From: Solibacillus palustris
GTDB lineage: Bacteria > Bacillota > Bacilli > Bacillales_A > Planococcaceae
DNA length: 64,000 nt
NCBI RefSeq assembly: GCF_022549215.1
Contig: NZ_JAKZFC010000001.1
Location: forward strand, 1,054,001-1,118,000
Direction of reading: 5' to 3'
The notes beneath the pieces were generated by a model. That model worked only from the letters and a program-made list of their open reading frames with translations. It was not told where the DNA came from and ran no database searches. Below are positions 9,012 to 18,469 of this stretch, in pieces; within the stretch, counting starts at the first letter, position 1, and each line of letters opens with the position of its first letter. Made by a program: the position numbers and the translations under genes.

Positions 9012-10256
9012 ATGGAACAATTATTACAGGCAATTCAAGAGGGCGATATCCAGTTAGTTAATCAACTACTAGAATCATTTTTAGTAGATGCAGAACCGGC
9101 TGCACAGTACGAAATCGCAGAAGCCTTATTACACTTTGGTTTTTTAAGTGAGGCAGATCGAGTGTTTGAACATTTACAATTTTTATTTCCAGAGGAAGCG
9201 CAAATTTCCATTGATCGTGCAGGAGTTTTAATCGAATTAGGCGAAGAAGATGAGGCACTAGATTTATTGATGGCTGTATCAGATGATGTGCCAGAATATC
9301 CGCAGGCATTATTAGTATTAGCGGATTATTATCAAATGCAGGGGCTATTTGAAGTAGCAGAACAACGAATTAATGAAGCATTGCAATTATTACCGAACGA
9401 ACCATTGTTACAATTTGCTAAAGCCGAACTCTTATTTGAAACAGGCCGTTTTTCTGAAGCCGCTCGTATTTATGAAGAATTATATGAAATGGATAAAAAG
9501 TTTGCAGGTACGATTTTAGCGCAACGCTTAGCAGAAGTATATCGTGCAGGTGCAGCATATGAGTCAGCACTTGATTTTTATATGGAAGCGCTAGAAGAGG
9601 AAGTAACCGCTGATTTATTATTTGGTTCTGGATATGCAGCCTTCCAAATAGAAAAATTTGACTTAGCAATTAAACAGCTAGAAGATTTAAAGGAATTAGA
9701 CCCTGATTATTTTTCAGCCTATTTATTATTGGCAGAAAGTTATTCGATGCAAGAAGATAATAAACGTGCTTTAAAAGTCATTCAAGAAGGCTTGAAGCGC
9801 GATGAATATGATAAGTCGTTGTATTTATTCGCCGGTAAGATGGCATTGAAAAACAGTATGCCAACAGAAGCTATTGGCTATTTAACAGAGGCAATCGCAT
9901 TAGATCCAGAATATATGGAAGCTATTATGGTGCTTATGTCTGTGTATAGTCAGCAAGAAAGTTACGAAGAAATTATTTCACTATATGAACAGCTTCAGCA
10001 ATATGACTTTGAATGGGTGTCAATATATCCATTTGTTGCAAATGCATTCAATGAAGAAGAACTGTTCGATAAAGCATACGAAATTTATAAAGTGGCATAT
10101 AATGAGTTTAACGAGGATGTTGAATTTTTAGAAAAATATTGCCTATTCTTAGTAGAAGATGGAAAACGTGAGGAAGCGAAACAAATTGCGGAGCGTTTAG
10201 TACAGCTCCAGCCTTCTGAGCAGCAATGGATTGACCTATTAGAGCGCTTTGAGTAA
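9012..10256 (+). CDS. ypiA: Tetratricopeptide-repeat protein YpiA
   Basis: 414 residues made almost entirely of TPR-like helical pairs with recurring A-x3-Y/L-E patterns (for example GRFSEAARIYEELYEMD and KFDLAIKQLEDLKELDPDY). No signal peptide or membrane segment. Same position as B. subtilis ypiA, upstream of ypiB, ypiF and qcrABC. The role is not established; TPR proteins are scaffolds. GTGAACGATG-type start context; the gene ends 12 bases before ypiB, so they probably form an operon. Confidence 0.85.
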   Translation: MEQLLQAIQEGDIQLVNQLLESFLVDAEPAAQYEIAEALLHFGFLSEADRVFEHLQFLFPEEAQISIDRAGVLIELGEEDEALDLLMAVSDDVPEYPQALLVLADYYQMQGLFEVAEQRINEALQLLPNEPLLQFAKAELLFETGRFSEAARIYEELYEMDKKFAGTILAQRLAEVYRAGAAYESALDFYMEALEEEVTADLLFGSGYAAFQIEKFDLAIKQLEDLKELDPDYFSAYLLLAESYSMQEDNKRALKVIQEGLKRDEYDKSLYLFAGKMALKNSMPTEAIGYLTEAIALDPEYMEAIMVLMSVYSQQESYEEIISLYEQLQQYDFEWVSIYPFVANAFNEEELFDKAYEIYKVAYNEFNEDVEFLEKYCLFLVEDGKREEAKQIAERLVQLQPSEQQWIDLLERFE

Positions 10257-10268
10257 AGGGAGGATCAC

Positions 10269-10817
10269 ATGTTGGCTTATTCCGTACCACTCAATGAAAA
10301 AAGAGTTTTCATTCGATGGTTTTTGAAAAATTATCAATTAAAACGACGTGAAGGTGTATGGATTTTAAATTATTTATTAAGTAATGAAGCGTTACTTGAG
10401 CATGTGCATTTTGTGGATGAAGCGCATTATTGTCCACGTGCCATTGTGATGTCCACCGTCGACACAACGAGCATACCATTCCGTTTTTATAAAGATAATA
10501 TTATGACTTCAGATGCTGAAAAGGCATTCCATGATTTACGCATTAATACGACTGATGAAATATATTTTCAATTAAATTTTCCAAGCATCCCGCCAAATCC
10601 ACTTTATTTGGCGGTGCTTGAAGAAAATCCATTTGCACCGGATATTTTTATTCATGAAAAAGACCGTGTAGCAGCCCAACAATTATTGGAAAATAGTGTT
10701 TTAGAATTTCAAGAACATATGTTGTTAAAACAAATCGACGAAGCACTTGATACAGGTGATAAGGAGCGTTTCTTCGAATTGTCCAATTTATTGCAAGCTT
10801 TGAAACATTCAAAGTAA
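10269..10817 (+). CDS. ypiB: UPF0302 protein YpiB with C-terminal IDEAL domain
   Basis: 182 residues. The N-terminal UPF0302 domain (YSVPLNEKRVFIRWFLKN ... REGVWILNYLL) and a C-terminal IDEAL motif (EALDTGDKERFFELS, about residues 150-170) match YpiB. Cytoplasmic, no membrane segment. Function is not known; an effect on cytochrome bc assembly is suggested for the ypi genes only by their conserved place upstream of qcr. GGGAGGATCAC provides the ribosome site. Confidence 0.88.
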   Translation: MLAYSVPLNEKRVFIRWFLKNYQLKRREGVWILNYLLSNEALLEHVHFVDEAHYCPRAIVMSTVDTTSIPFRFYKDNIMTSDAEKAFHDLRINTTDEIYFQLNFPSIPPNPLYLAVLEENPFAPDIFIHEKDRVAAQQLLENSVLEFQEHMLLKQIDEALDTGDKERFFELSNLLQALKHSK

Positions 10818-10896
10818 TATTTTATTTGAAATCGTCGAAAAAAATACCTTTATTAGAAATTATAGTTTAGAAGTGTTATTAGGAGGAAAAATAATA

Positions 10897-11343
10897 ATGA
10901 TTTATAAAGTAAGTGATGTCGAACAATTTCAATCTCAAAAACAATTTATCGATACAGCAATCGTCCCATTAGTACAATTAGATTTTTCCGAAGTTGGAAT
11001 GAAGCAGACAAGTTCTGCTTCTGAATACTTAATGACTTTGACAACATTTATTGAACAACAATTGCATGGACGCTTAATGTTATTACCACCTTTTTCGTAT
11101 ACAAAATTAACAAAATCTTCAGAATCAGCAATGTCTATTGAAAATGAATTAATAGAAGCAGGATTTAAATCGGTTATTTTTGTGACATGTGACCACGAAT
11201 GGACGGCATTAAAAGAACGAATAAATGTACTATGGTTACCGGCAATCCCTTTAGAATCAATGGATAAGACTGTAAAGCAGCGCATTTTAGAAGATCAATT
11301 AAAACAAGTGCTGCCGGTATTAACTTCCGTTTGGGCACAGTAG
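10897..11343 (+). CDS. ypiF: DUF2487 protein YpiF
   Basis: 148 residues from ATG 10897, preceded at 6-8 bases by AGGAGGAAAA; a GTG at 10873 lies upstream of that site and is rejected. The sequence matches YpiF-type DUF2487 proteins by length, start (MIYKVSDVEQF) and position between ypiB and qcrA. No catalytic motif is recognisable. Probably cytoplasmic and of unknown function. Confidence 0.8.
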   Translation: MIYKVSDVEQFQSQKQFIDTAIVPLVQLDFSEVGMKQTSSASEYLMTLTTFIEQQLHGRLMLLPPFSYTKLTKSSESAMSIENELIEAGFKSVIFVTCDHEWTALKERINVLWLPAIPLESMDKTVKQRILEDQLKQVLPVLTSVWAQ

Positions 11344-11399
11344 ACGTCACTACTTTCATTAAATGTTCACAATCTACACAAATGGAAATGAATGCTATA

Positions 11400-11428
11400 T
11401 TGACCAACTTATTTACTTGATATATCAT
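11400..11428 (+). promoter_or_regulatory. Candidate sigma-A promoter of qcrABC
   Basis: TTGACC, a 17-base spacer and TATCAT, about 75 bases before the qcrA start. Seen by eye only. Confidence 0.45.
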
Positions 11429-11503
11429 ATATATGTCCTAGTTATTTACTATTTTTGAAAGTATGTCCGTTGGACTGACCTTTTAGTAAGAGGGGGGAAA
11501 AGG

Positions 11504-12007
11504 ATGAGTAATAATCGAGTTACAAGACGTCAATTTTTAACATATTCACTTACTGGGGTAGGTGGATTCATGGCTGCTGGTATGTTAATGCCGATGGTTC
11601 GCTTTGCGGTTGACCCAATTCTTCAAACGAAAGAAGAAGGGGAATTTGTATTAACGAGCCAAAAAGTTGCGGAAATTACAGACGCTCCTGTTAAAGTTGA
11701 CTTCTCGTATGAGCAAACGGATGGTTGGTATAAATCAGAGGTTTCGGATTCAGCTTGGGTTTACAAAGAAGGCGACCAAATCATTGCATTATCACCTGTA
11801 TGTAAGCACTTAGGTTGTACGGTAAACTGGGCTAGTAATTCAGATCACCCGGACCAGTTCTTCTGTGCATGTCACGCAGGACGTTATGAAAAAACTGGTG
11901 TAAACGTAAAAGGAACACCACCACTTGGACCACTTGATCAATATGAAGTAGATGAAAAAGATGGTTTCATAATGCTTGGGAAAAAAATCGCAAACACACA
12001 CAGTTAA
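11504..12007 (+). CDS. qcrA: Menaquinol:cytochrome c reductase Rieske iron-sulfur subunit
   Basis: 167 residues. A twin-arginine-like start (TRRQF, R8-R9) is followed by a hydrophobic anchor. The [2Fe-2S] ligands sit in the two Rieske boxes, C100-K-H102-L-G-C105 and C121-A-C123-H124-A-G. It takes electrons from menaquinol at the outer membrane face and passes them to cytochrome c of QcrC. GAGGGGGGAAAAGG gives a strong ribosome site. First gene of the qcrABC operon. Confidence 0.96.
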   Translation: MSNNRVTRRQFLTYSLTGVGGFMAAGMLMPMVRFAVDPILQTKEEGEFVLTSQKVAEITDAPVKVDFSYEQTDGWYKSEVSDSAWVYKEGDQIIALSPVCKHLGCTVNWASNSDHPDQFFCACHAGRYEKTGVNVKGTPPLGPLDQYEVDEKDGFIMLGKKIANTHS

Positions 12008-12029
12008 TTAAGTTAGGGGGTACGACACA

Positions 12030-12704
12030 GTGCTAAATAAAATTTATGATTGGGTCGATGAACGTTTAGATATTACTCCTATTTGGCGTGATATTGCCGA
12101 CCATGAAGTGCCAGAGCACGTTAACCCTGCCCATCACTTTTCAGCATTCGTATACTGTTTTGGTGGATTAACATTCTTCATTACAGTTATCCAAATTCTA
12201 TCAGGTATGTTTTTAACAATGTATTATGTACCAGACGTAGAAAATGCTTGGAAATCAGTTTACTATTTACAAAACGAAGTAGCGTTCGGTGAAATTGTTC
12301 GTGGTATGCACCACTGGGGAGCTTCACTTGTAATCGTGATGATGTTCTTACATACACTTCGTGTATTCTTCACGGGATCATACAAAAAACCTCGTGAATT
12401 AAACTGGTTAGTTGGTGTAGGTATCTTTGCAGTAATGTTAGGTTTAGGCTTCACAGGATATTTATTACCTTGGGACATGAAAGCGCTATTCGCGACTAAA
12501 GTAGGTATCGAAATTGCAGCCTCAGTTCCGTTTTTAGGTGAAACAATTAAGGTTTTACTTGCTGGAGATTCAACAATTCTTGGTGCGCAAACATTAACTC
12601 GTTTCTTTGCGATTCATGTATTCTTCTTACCAGCAGTATTATTCGCTTTATTGGCTGTTCACTTTATTATGATCCGCCGACAAGGTATTTCAGGTCCTCT
12701 ATGA
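12030..12704 (+). CDS. qcrB: Menaquinol:cytochrome c reductase cytochrome b subunit
   Basis: 224 residues from GTG 12030 (TTAGGGGG upstream). A b6-type short cytochrome b with four helices and the heme histidines in MHHWGASL and the pair in FFAIHVFFLPA. Cys43 (FVYCFGG) corresponds to the residue that carries the extra covalently bound heme in Bacillus and b6f complexes. Part of the quinol oxidising core with QcrA and QcrC. Confidence 0.96.
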   Translation: MLNKIYDWVDERLDITPIWRDIADHEVPEHVNPAHHFSAFVYCFGGLTFFITVIQILSGMFLTMYYVPDVENAWKSVYYLQNEVAFGEIVRGMHHWGASLVIVMMFLHTLRVFFTGSYKKPRELNWLVGVGIFAVMLGLGFTGYLLPWDMKALFATKVGIEIAASVPFLGETIKVLLAGDSTILGAQTLTRFFAIHVFFLPAVLFALLAVHFIMIRRQGISGPL

Positions 12705-12744
12705 TCTGAAGCGATTCGTATGATTTACTAAAGGAGGGGACAAT

Positions 12745-13536
12745 ATGCATCGCGGAAAAGGTATGAAGTTCGTAGGCGATTCACGTGTAAAAGCAAATGA
12801 TCGTATGCCGAACGTGCCAAAAGATTATTCCGAATATCCAGGGAAAACAGAAGCTTTCTGGCCTGACTTCTTATTAAAAGAATGGATGGTTGGTGCGGTT
12901 TTCTTAATTGGTTATTTATTATTAACTGTCGCTCACCCTTCACCACTTGAAGGCCCGGCAGATCCAACAAACTCATCTTATATTCCGTTACCAGACTGGT
13001 ACTTCTTATCAATGTACCAATTATTAAAATACTCATATGCTTCTGGTCCTTATAACGTAATCGGAGCTATGATTATCCCTGGTATCGCATTTGGTGCATT
13101 AGCATTAGCGCCATTCTTAGATACAACACCAGATCGTCGTCCATCAAAACGTCCATTACCAACAGCATTTATGTTATTAGCTGTAGCTGCACTTATTTAT
13201 ACGACTTGGGAATCTGTACAAGCTACTAACTGGGAAGCTGTTGAAGCTCAAGGTGTAATTACGGACAAGCATTTAGGTTTATTACCTGATGTTGAGGTTG
13301 ATGAAACGTCAGAAGGTTATGAAATTTTCCAATCACAGGCATCATGTATTGGATGTCACGGTGGCGATTTAGCCGGTGTATCTGGTCCGATGTTATTAGG
13401 CAATGAATTAACTGCTGAAGAAGTAGCTGATGTAATTGCAAATGGCCGTGGTGGTATGCCAACTGGTACATTTACAGGTACTGACGAAGAGTTACAAGTT
13501 TTAGCTGAGTTCATCGCAGGATTAAAAGAACAATAA
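12745..13536 (+). CDS. qcrC: Menaquinol:cytochrome c reductase subunit IV-cytochrome c fusion
   Basis: 263 residues. The N-terminal half is subunit IV-like with the quinol-site motif PDWYF and three helices. The C-terminal outer domain is a class I cytochrome c with C201-I-G-C204-H205 and a distal methionine region (GRGGMPTG). This fusion is the Bacillus-type QcrC. AAAGGAGGGG precedes the start; a terminator follows at once. Confidence 0.96.
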   Translation: MHRGKGMKFVGDSRVKANDRMPNVPKDYSEYPGKTEAFWPDFLLKEWMVGAVFLIGYLLLTVAHPSPLEGPADPTNSSYIPLPDWYFLSMYQLLKYSYASGPYNVIGAMIIPGIAFGALALAPFLDTTPDRRPSKRPLPTAFMLLAVAALIYTTWESVQATNWEAVEAQGVITDKHLGLLPDVEVDETSEGYEIFQSQASCIGCHGGDLAGVSGPMLLGNELTAEEVADVIANGRGGMPTGTFTGTDEELQVLAEFIAGLKEQ

Positions 13537-13544
13537 ATATTCAA

Positions 13545-13578
13545 AAGGGGGGCCAAGTTTTTGGCTCTCTTTTTTTTT
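13545..13578 (+). terminator. Terminator of qcrABC
   Basis: GGGGGGCCAA pairs with TTGGCTCTC (with G-T pairs) and nine T follow. Confidence 0.7.
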
Positions 13579-13650
13579 GGCTAGGAAAGTATTAATTTTC
13601 TAATGGGATCCACTGTCAAAAAACATCATTTCATGCGATTTGTGTTTTTC
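13579..13650. repeat. Dispersed repeat, family 5 (GGATAGG), copy A
   Basis: GGCTAGGAAAGTATTAATTTT, then AATGGGATC and AAACATCATTTC.TGCGATTTGT. The same order of blocks recurs at 15198, 22553 and 60698. This copy directly follows a terminator T run. Confidence 0.6.
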
Positions 13651-13724
13651 TAAAGTAGAAAGCATCCAAAAGGTAGTTTATAGACAATACATTTGAATAT
13701 AAAAATGTAAAATGATGTGAATAC

Positions 13725-13752
13725 TTGCACAACCTTTCTTTCGGTATATAAT
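13725..13752 (+). promoter_or_regulatory. Candidate sigma-A promoter of ypjA
   Basis: TTGCAC, 16 bases, TATAAT, 70 bases before the ypjA start. Confidence 0.5.
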
Positions 13753-13822
13753 AAAAGACGTACATATTATTTTAAAGTTGCACAAAATATATAAAGAGAA
13801 ATTGTAGGTTGAAGGAGAAAAT

Positions 13823-14422
13823 ATGAAAGCATATGCTATGCAAGCTTGGTATTTAATGAACCACCGCGTATTTTTAACGTTGTTGCTTATCGTAAATTTG
13901 TTTGGGACAATTTATGGATATTATTGGTATCGAGGTCAGCTTGCGGTGACAGAGCCAATATATTATATTTTTGTGCCTGATTCACCAACAGCAAGTTTGT
14001 TTTTTTGCTTAGCAGTGATTGGTTGGTTGTTCGGCAAAAATTATAAATTAATGGAAGTATTAGCGCTCATTACATTGGTGAAATATGGGTTATGGGCAGT
14101 TGCTATGAACTTATTAACCTTTGCTGAAACCGGCTATTTAGGATCAGCGGGCTGGATGTTAGTTATTTCGCATTTTTTAATGGCGGTGCAAGCAGTGCTT
14201 TATTTACCGAATTATCGCTTCACGAAGTGGCACGTAATGGTTGCGGCGATTTGGACATTACATAATGATGTAATTGACTATTTATTTGGGCAAATGCCGT
14301 TTTATCGTGTAATTAATGATTATCCAAGTCAGGTTGGATACTTTACATTTTGGCTTTCGATTGCATGTATCCTACTTGCATTTGTAGAAAGTTACAAGCG
14401 CGAATATTTGCATCGACAATAG
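13823..14422 (+). CDS. ypjA: DUF1405 membrane protein YpjA
   Basis: 199 residues with about six hydrophobic helices (for example YLMNHRVFLTLLLIVNLFGT at the start). Matches YpjA by length, sequence style (YYWYRGQL) and place after qcrABC. Inner-membrane protein of unknown function. GAAGGAGAAA is the ribosome site. Confidence 0.85.
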   Translation: MKAYAMQAWYLMNHRVFLTLLLIVNLFGTIYGYYWYRGQLAVTEPIYYIFVPDSPTASLFFCLAVIGWLFGKNYKLMEVLALITLVKYGLWAVAMNLLTFAETGYLGSAGWMLVISHFLMAVQAVLYLPNYRFTKWHVMVAAIWTLHNDVIDYLFGQMPFYRVINDYPSQVGYFTFWLSIACILLAFVESYKREYLHRQ

Positions 14423-14473
14423 AAACCCTTTAAAATTAAAGGAGATTGTAAGAGATAGAAGGGAAGTTCAAAA

Positions 14474-15154
14474 ATGGGAATGTATATTGTATACTTTATC
14501 ATCATTATGCTGTTACCTTTATATGCGCAAATGAAAGTGAAAGGCACATATAAAAAGTTCGCTCAAGTTCCAGCTGAAAAAGGAATGACAGGTGCACAAG
14601 TAGCACGTTACATTTTGGATCAACATGGCTTAACAGATGTTCGAGTTGTACCGACTCAAGGGTACTTAGCAGACCACTACAACCCAGCAACGAAAACAGT
14701 AGCCTTATCAGAAGATAACTACTACAATTCGTCAATTGCTGGAACGGCAGTAGCTGCGCACGAAGTTGGACATGCGATTCAGCATGCAGAGGCGTATTCG
14801 TTTTTAACATTACGCGCTAAATTAGTGCCAGTTGCAAATATATCATCGAACATGTCTTGGGTTTTTGTGATGATTGGTCTTCTTGCATCGTCTTCAGGCT
14901 TATTATTATTAGGGATTGTTTTACTTCTTGCAGGTGTAGTCTTCCAAGTTGTAACATTACCAGTAGAGTTTGATGCGTCAAAGCGTGCAATGAATGAAGT
15001 AGTTGCATTAGGGATTATTAATAACAACGAAGAGCGCTCTGCACGTAAAGTGTTAAATGCAGCAGCAATGACGTACGTAGCTGCAGCAGCAGTTGCCATT
15101 ATGGAGTTATTACGTTTAATTTTAATCTACACAGGTATGAATAACGAAGATTAA
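14474..15154 (+). CDS. YugP-family membrane zinc metallopeptidase
   Basis: 226 residues. The zinc motif is HEVGH (in AAHEVGHAIQH, about residue 97) and a conserved N-terminal helix precedes it. Two further helices lie at about residues 128-165 and one at the C-terminus, which fits Peptidase_M membrane proteins of the YugP type. B. subtilis has ypjB at this place, so the gene is a local difference. Substrate is unknown. Terminator follows 7 bases after the stop. Confidence 0.85.
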   Translation: MGMYIVYFIIIMLLPLYAQMKVKGTYKKFAQVPAEKGMTGAQVARYILDQHGLTDVRVVPTQGYLADHYNPATKTVALSEDNYYNSSIAGTAVAAHEVGHAIQHAEAYSFLTLRAKLVPVANISSNMSWVFVMIGLLASSSGLLLLGIVLLLAGVVFQVVTLPVEFDASKRAMNEVVALGIINNNEERSARKVLNAAAMTYVAAAAVAIMELLRLILIYTGMNNED

Positions 15155-15160
15155 ATATAA

Positions 15161-15195
15161 GGGAGTTAGGCGAAAAAACGCCTAACTTCTTTTTT
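15161..15195 (+). terminator. Terminator of the zinc protease gene
   Basis: GGGAGTTAGGCG, six A, CGCCTAACTTC and a T run. Confidence 0.85.
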
Positions 15196-15197
15196 GT

Positions 15198-15262
15198 TGG
15201 ATAGGGAGTATTGTTTTTCAATGAAATCGACAACTATAAAGACATCATTTGGAGTGAAGTAT
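15198..15262. repeat. Dispersed repeat, family 5 (GGATAGG), copy B
   Basis: TGGATAGGGAGTATTGTTTTT, AATGAAATCGAC and AAAGACATCATTTGG match the order seen at 13579, 22553 and 60698. Again directly after a terminator T run. Confidence 0.6.
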
Positions 15263-15376
15263 GTAATCAAAAGTAATGTGTCTAAAATGCTAGTTGCCAA
15301 TTGTTATAAAAAAATTGATATTTTTAGTTGACCGTAAATTGAATGAACATGCATGATTTAAGTCTGTTCAAATGAA

Positions 15377-15411
15377 AAAACTGCGTGAAATGAGCAGTTT
15401 CACGCAGTTTT
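15377..15411 (-). terminator. Terminator of the roc operon
   Basis: AAAACTGCGTGAAA pairs with TTTCACGCAGTTTT (14 bp). Placed after the minus-strand rocD gene; the flanking A/T tracts let it work in both directions. Confidence 0.8.
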
Positions 15412-15460
15412 AAGCGATTGCTATTTACTTATAGTATCTAATTAAGAGCGATTAGTTTAT

Positions 15461-16651
15461 TTAAGCAAAAACGGCTTTAATTTGATCGATAGCCCAGTCT
15501 AAATCTTCATTTGAAATAATAAGTGGTGGCGCAAAGCGGATTACTGTATCATGCGTCTCTTTACATAGTAATTGACGGTCCGCTAACTTTTCGCAGTAAG
15601 GGCGTGCAGCTTCTGTTAGCTCTACACCGATAAATAATCCTCGACCACGTACTTCTTTAATAACAGGATTGTCAATTTTCTTTAATTCATTTTGGAAGTA
15701 TTCACCTAACTCTAAAGAGCGCTTCGTTAATTGCTCTTCTTCAATAACTTCAAGCGCGGCAATAGATACAGCACATGCAAGTGGGTTACCACCAAAAGTA
15801 GAGCCGTGTGAGCCTGGGTTAAATACACCTAAAATATCTTTATTAGCAATAACAGCTGAGATTGGGAATACACCACCACCTAAAGCTTTCCCTAAAATTA
15901 AAATATCTGGTGTAATATCTTCCCATTCATAAGCGAATAATTTACCTGTACGTGAAAGACCTGTTTGAATTTCGTCTGCAATGAAAAGGACATTATTTTC
16001 TTTACAAAGTTCAGCCGCAGCTTTAATGAATCCCGCTGGTGGTAAGTTAATGCCTGCTTCCCCTTGAATTGGCTCGATAATAAACGCTGCTGTATTTGGT
16101 GTAATGGCAGCCTTTAATGCGTCAATATCACCGTATGGAATTAGCTCAAAGCCTGGTAGCATTGGACCAAAACCACGCTTGTATTCTGCTTCAGATGATA
16201 ATGAAACAGCACCCATTGTACGACCGTGGAAATTGCCGTTACAGCCAATGATGTCAGCTTGGTCAGCAGGAATGCCCTTTACCTCATAGCCCCAGCGACG
16301 TGCAGTTTTAATGGCAGTTTCTACCGCCTCAGCACCAGTGTTCATCGGTAATACCATATCTTTGCCAGTTAGTTTACAAAGCTTTTCATACCAAACCCCA
16401 AGTTTATCGCTATGGAATGCACGTGATGTTAATGTTACTAAATCTGCTTGATCCTTTAATGCTTGAATAATTTTTGGATGACGGTGACCTTGGTTTAATG
16501 CAGAATACGCTGATAGCATATCTAAATAACGATTTCCCTCTGGGTCTGTTACCCAAGCTCCTTCCGCCTTTTCAATTACGATTGGAAGTGGATGATAGTT
16601 ATTCGCACCGAATTTTTGTGTTTTTTCGATTAATTGTGTTGTTTTTGTCAT
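15461..16651 (-). CDS. rocD: Ornithine aminotransferase
   Basis: 396 residues. Converts L-ornithine and 2-oxoglutarate to glutamate-5-semialdehyde and glutamate, cytoplasmic. Class III aminotransferase hallmarks are present: the [12 protein letters not shown] substrate loop, the [12 protein letters not shown] stretch and the PLP lysine in [20 protein letters not shown] lies 5 bases before the ATG. It starts 14 bases downstream of rocA, so the two form an operon that feeds ornithine to glutamate. Confidence 0.95.
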   Translation of the reverse strand: MTKTTQLIEKTQKFGANNYHPLPIVIEKAEGAWVTDPEGNRYLDMLSAYSALNQGHRHPKIIQALKDQADLVTLTSRAFHSDKLGVWYEKLCKLTGKDMVLPMNTGAEAVETAIKTARRWGYEVKGIPADQADIIGCNGNFHGRTMGAVSLSSEAEYKRGFGPMLPGFELIPYGDIDALKAAITPNTAAFIIEPIQGEAGINLPPAGFIKAAAELCKENNVLFIADEIQTGLSRTGKLFAYEWEDITPDILILGKALGGGVFPISAVIANKDILGVFNPGSHGSTFGGNPLACAVSIAALEVIEEEQLTKRSLELGEYFQNELKKIDNPVIKEVRGRGLFIGVELTEAARPYCEKLADRQLLCKETHDTVIRFAPPLIISNEDLDWAIDQIKAVFA

Positions 16652-16665
16652 GTTGAACTCCTCCT

Positions 16666-18216
16666 TTAAAATGTTTCTGAAATTGATTTTGCTTGCACAT
16701 GTAATAATAAATAATCTGGTGATCCGGCTTTTGAATCTGTGCCAGACATATTGAAGCCGCCGAATGGTTGATAGCCCACAATTGCCGCTGTACAGCCACG
16801 GTTAATATAAAGGTTGCCGACATGGAATTCACGTTTAGCTCGCTCGATATTGGCTGCATTTTGTGAAATAACGGCCCCAGTTAAGCCGTAATCTGTGTTA
16901 TTTGCAATTTGTAATAGATGATCGAAATCTTTTGCTTTAGAGAAAGCAAGCACTGGTCCGAAAATTTCCTCTTTCATTAAACGAGCATTTTCATCAATGT
17001 CTGCAAAAATAGTTGGCTCTACAAAATAGCCTGTTGAATCATCAACCTGGCCACCTGTCATGAGACGACCCTCTGTTTTTCCGATTTCGATATAGCGTTT
17101 AATTTTTTCAAACGATTGTTCACTAATAACAGGACCCATAAACGTAGTTTCTTCAGTTGGATTGCCAACAATAAGTTGCTCTGTTAGCTCAACAACACGT
17201 TCTAACACAGCATCATAAACAGCTTCATGTACAACCGCACGTGAGCAAGCGGAGCATTTTTGGCCAGAATAGGCAAATGCCGATTTTGTGATGGACTGTG
17301 CAGCTAGTTCAATATCTGCTTCTTTGTCTACGATAATTGTATCTTTCCCGCCCATCTCTGCAATTACACGTTTTAACCAAATTTGACCTTCATGTACTTT
17401 TGCAGCGCGTTCATAAATGCGACAACCAACAGCGCGTGAACCTGTGAATGAAATGAAGCGTGTTTTTGGATGATCGACTAAATAGTCCCCAATTTCAGCA
17501 CCGCTACCTGGTAAGTAGTTAACGATTCCATCCGGAAGGCCAGCTTCTTTTAACACTTCCATAAATTTCGCTGCAATGACAGGTGCTGTTTCAGCAGGTT
17601 TTAAGACAACCGTATTTCCTGTCACAACTGCCGCTACAACTGTTCCCGCCATAATTGCCAGTGAAAAGTTAAATGGTGGAATAACAATGCCTACACCAAG
17701 TGGTAAGTAGGTAAATTCATTATGCTCCCAGGAATTATGGTTGAGTGGACGACCTTGAGAAAGCTCTAGTATTTGACGACCATAGTATTCTAAAAAATCG
17801 ATACATTCAGCTGTCTCACCATCTGCCTCCGCCCATGTTTTTCCTACTTCCTTTACTAACCAAGCATTGAATTCGTGCTTTCGACGACGTACAATCGCAG
17901 CTGCGCGGAATAAAATACCTGCACGTAAGCTAGCAGATGTGTTTTTCCATGTTTCGAAATGTGTTAATGATGATTGAATGGCTTGCTCTGCGATTTCTTT
18001 TGTTGCGTAATGGACTCTTCCGATAATTTCAGCTTTATTGGCAGGGTTAATAGAATGAACGATGTGTGCACTTTCGAAAAACTTGCCATCAATAATGATT
18101 GGGTATTTTTTGCCAAGCTCACTTTCAACTTTTTTAATTGAAGAAATAATTTCCGCTGTTGCAGTGGGATCCGTTTTAAAAGTTGTTAGTGGCTCGTGTT
18201 TGTATGGTACAGGCAT
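16666..18216 (-). CDS. rocA: 1-pyrroline-5-carboxylate dehydrogenase
   Basis: 516 residues, the RocA/PutC length. Oxidises pyrroline-5-carboxylate (glutamate semialdehyde) to glutamate with NAD. Catalytic Cys is in [12 protein letters not shown], the general base Glu in VIAEMGGKD, and the NAD loop is [17 protein letters not shown] precedes the ATG by 6 bases. Transcribed from a -24/-12 promoter about 105 bases upstream and divergent from a RocR-like activator gene. Confidence 0.95.
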   Translation of the reverse strand: MPVPYKHEPLTTFKTDPTATAEIISSIKKVESELGKKYPIIIDGKFFESAHIVHSINPANKAEIIGRVHYATKEIAEQAIQSSLTHFETWKNTSASLRAGILFRAAAIVRRRKHEFNAWLVKEVGKTWAEADGETAECIDFLEYYGRQILELSQGRPLNHNSWEHNEFTYLPLGVGIVIPPFNFSLAIMAGTVVAAVVTGNTVVLKPAETAPVIAAKFMEVLKEAGLPDGIVNYLPGSGAEIGDYLVDHPKTRFISFTGSRAVGCRIYERAAKVHEGQIWLKRVIAEMGGKDTIIVDKEADIELAAQSITKSAFAYSGQKCSACSRAVVHEAVYDAVLERVVELTEQLIVGNPTEETTFMGPVISEQSFEKIKRYIEIGKTEGRLMTGGQVDDSTGYFVEPTIFADIDENARLMKEEIFGPVLAFSKAKDFDHLLQIANNTDYGLTGAVISQNAANIERAKREFHVGNLYINRGCTAAIVGYQPFGGFNMSGTDSKAGSPDYLLLHVQAKSISETF

Positions 18217-18332
18217 TTATTTATCACTCCTTAATTTATGTAGTAAAAAAATTAAGCCTAGGGAAAATACAGATGGTATGGACTGCACGGGATGGCATAA
18301 GTTTTTCAAAATAAATGCTTCACTTTTTAATA

Positions 18333-18348
18333 AGCAAGAACGATGCCA
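18333..18348 (-). promoter_or_regulatory. Sigma-54 (-24/-12) promoter of rocA-rocD
   Basis: On the minus strand: TGGCAT, CGTTC, TTGCT, against the consensus TGGCAC-N5-TTGCW. It lies about 117 bases upstream of rocA, between rocA and the rocR-like gene. Confidence 0.75.
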
Positions 18349-18385
18349 AATAAAAACAGCGTGAAAAACACAGTTTAGCGTACTA

Positions 18386-18414
18386 TTGCAAAATTATTTG
18401 GCGCAAAAAAATTG
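18386..18414 (-). promoter_or_regulatory. Candidate upstream activating sequence for the RocR-like activator
   Basis: An imperfect inverted repeat, CAAAATTATTTG then GCG then CAAAAAAATTG, lies 40-65 bases upstream of the -24 element, a usual place for an enhancer-binding site. The assignment rests on position and symmetry only. Confidence 0.35.
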
Positions 18415-18469
18415 AAAGTTTCGAAATTGTGCTAAAATTTTGTGATAAGATGTGGAGGGGGTGAGTGAT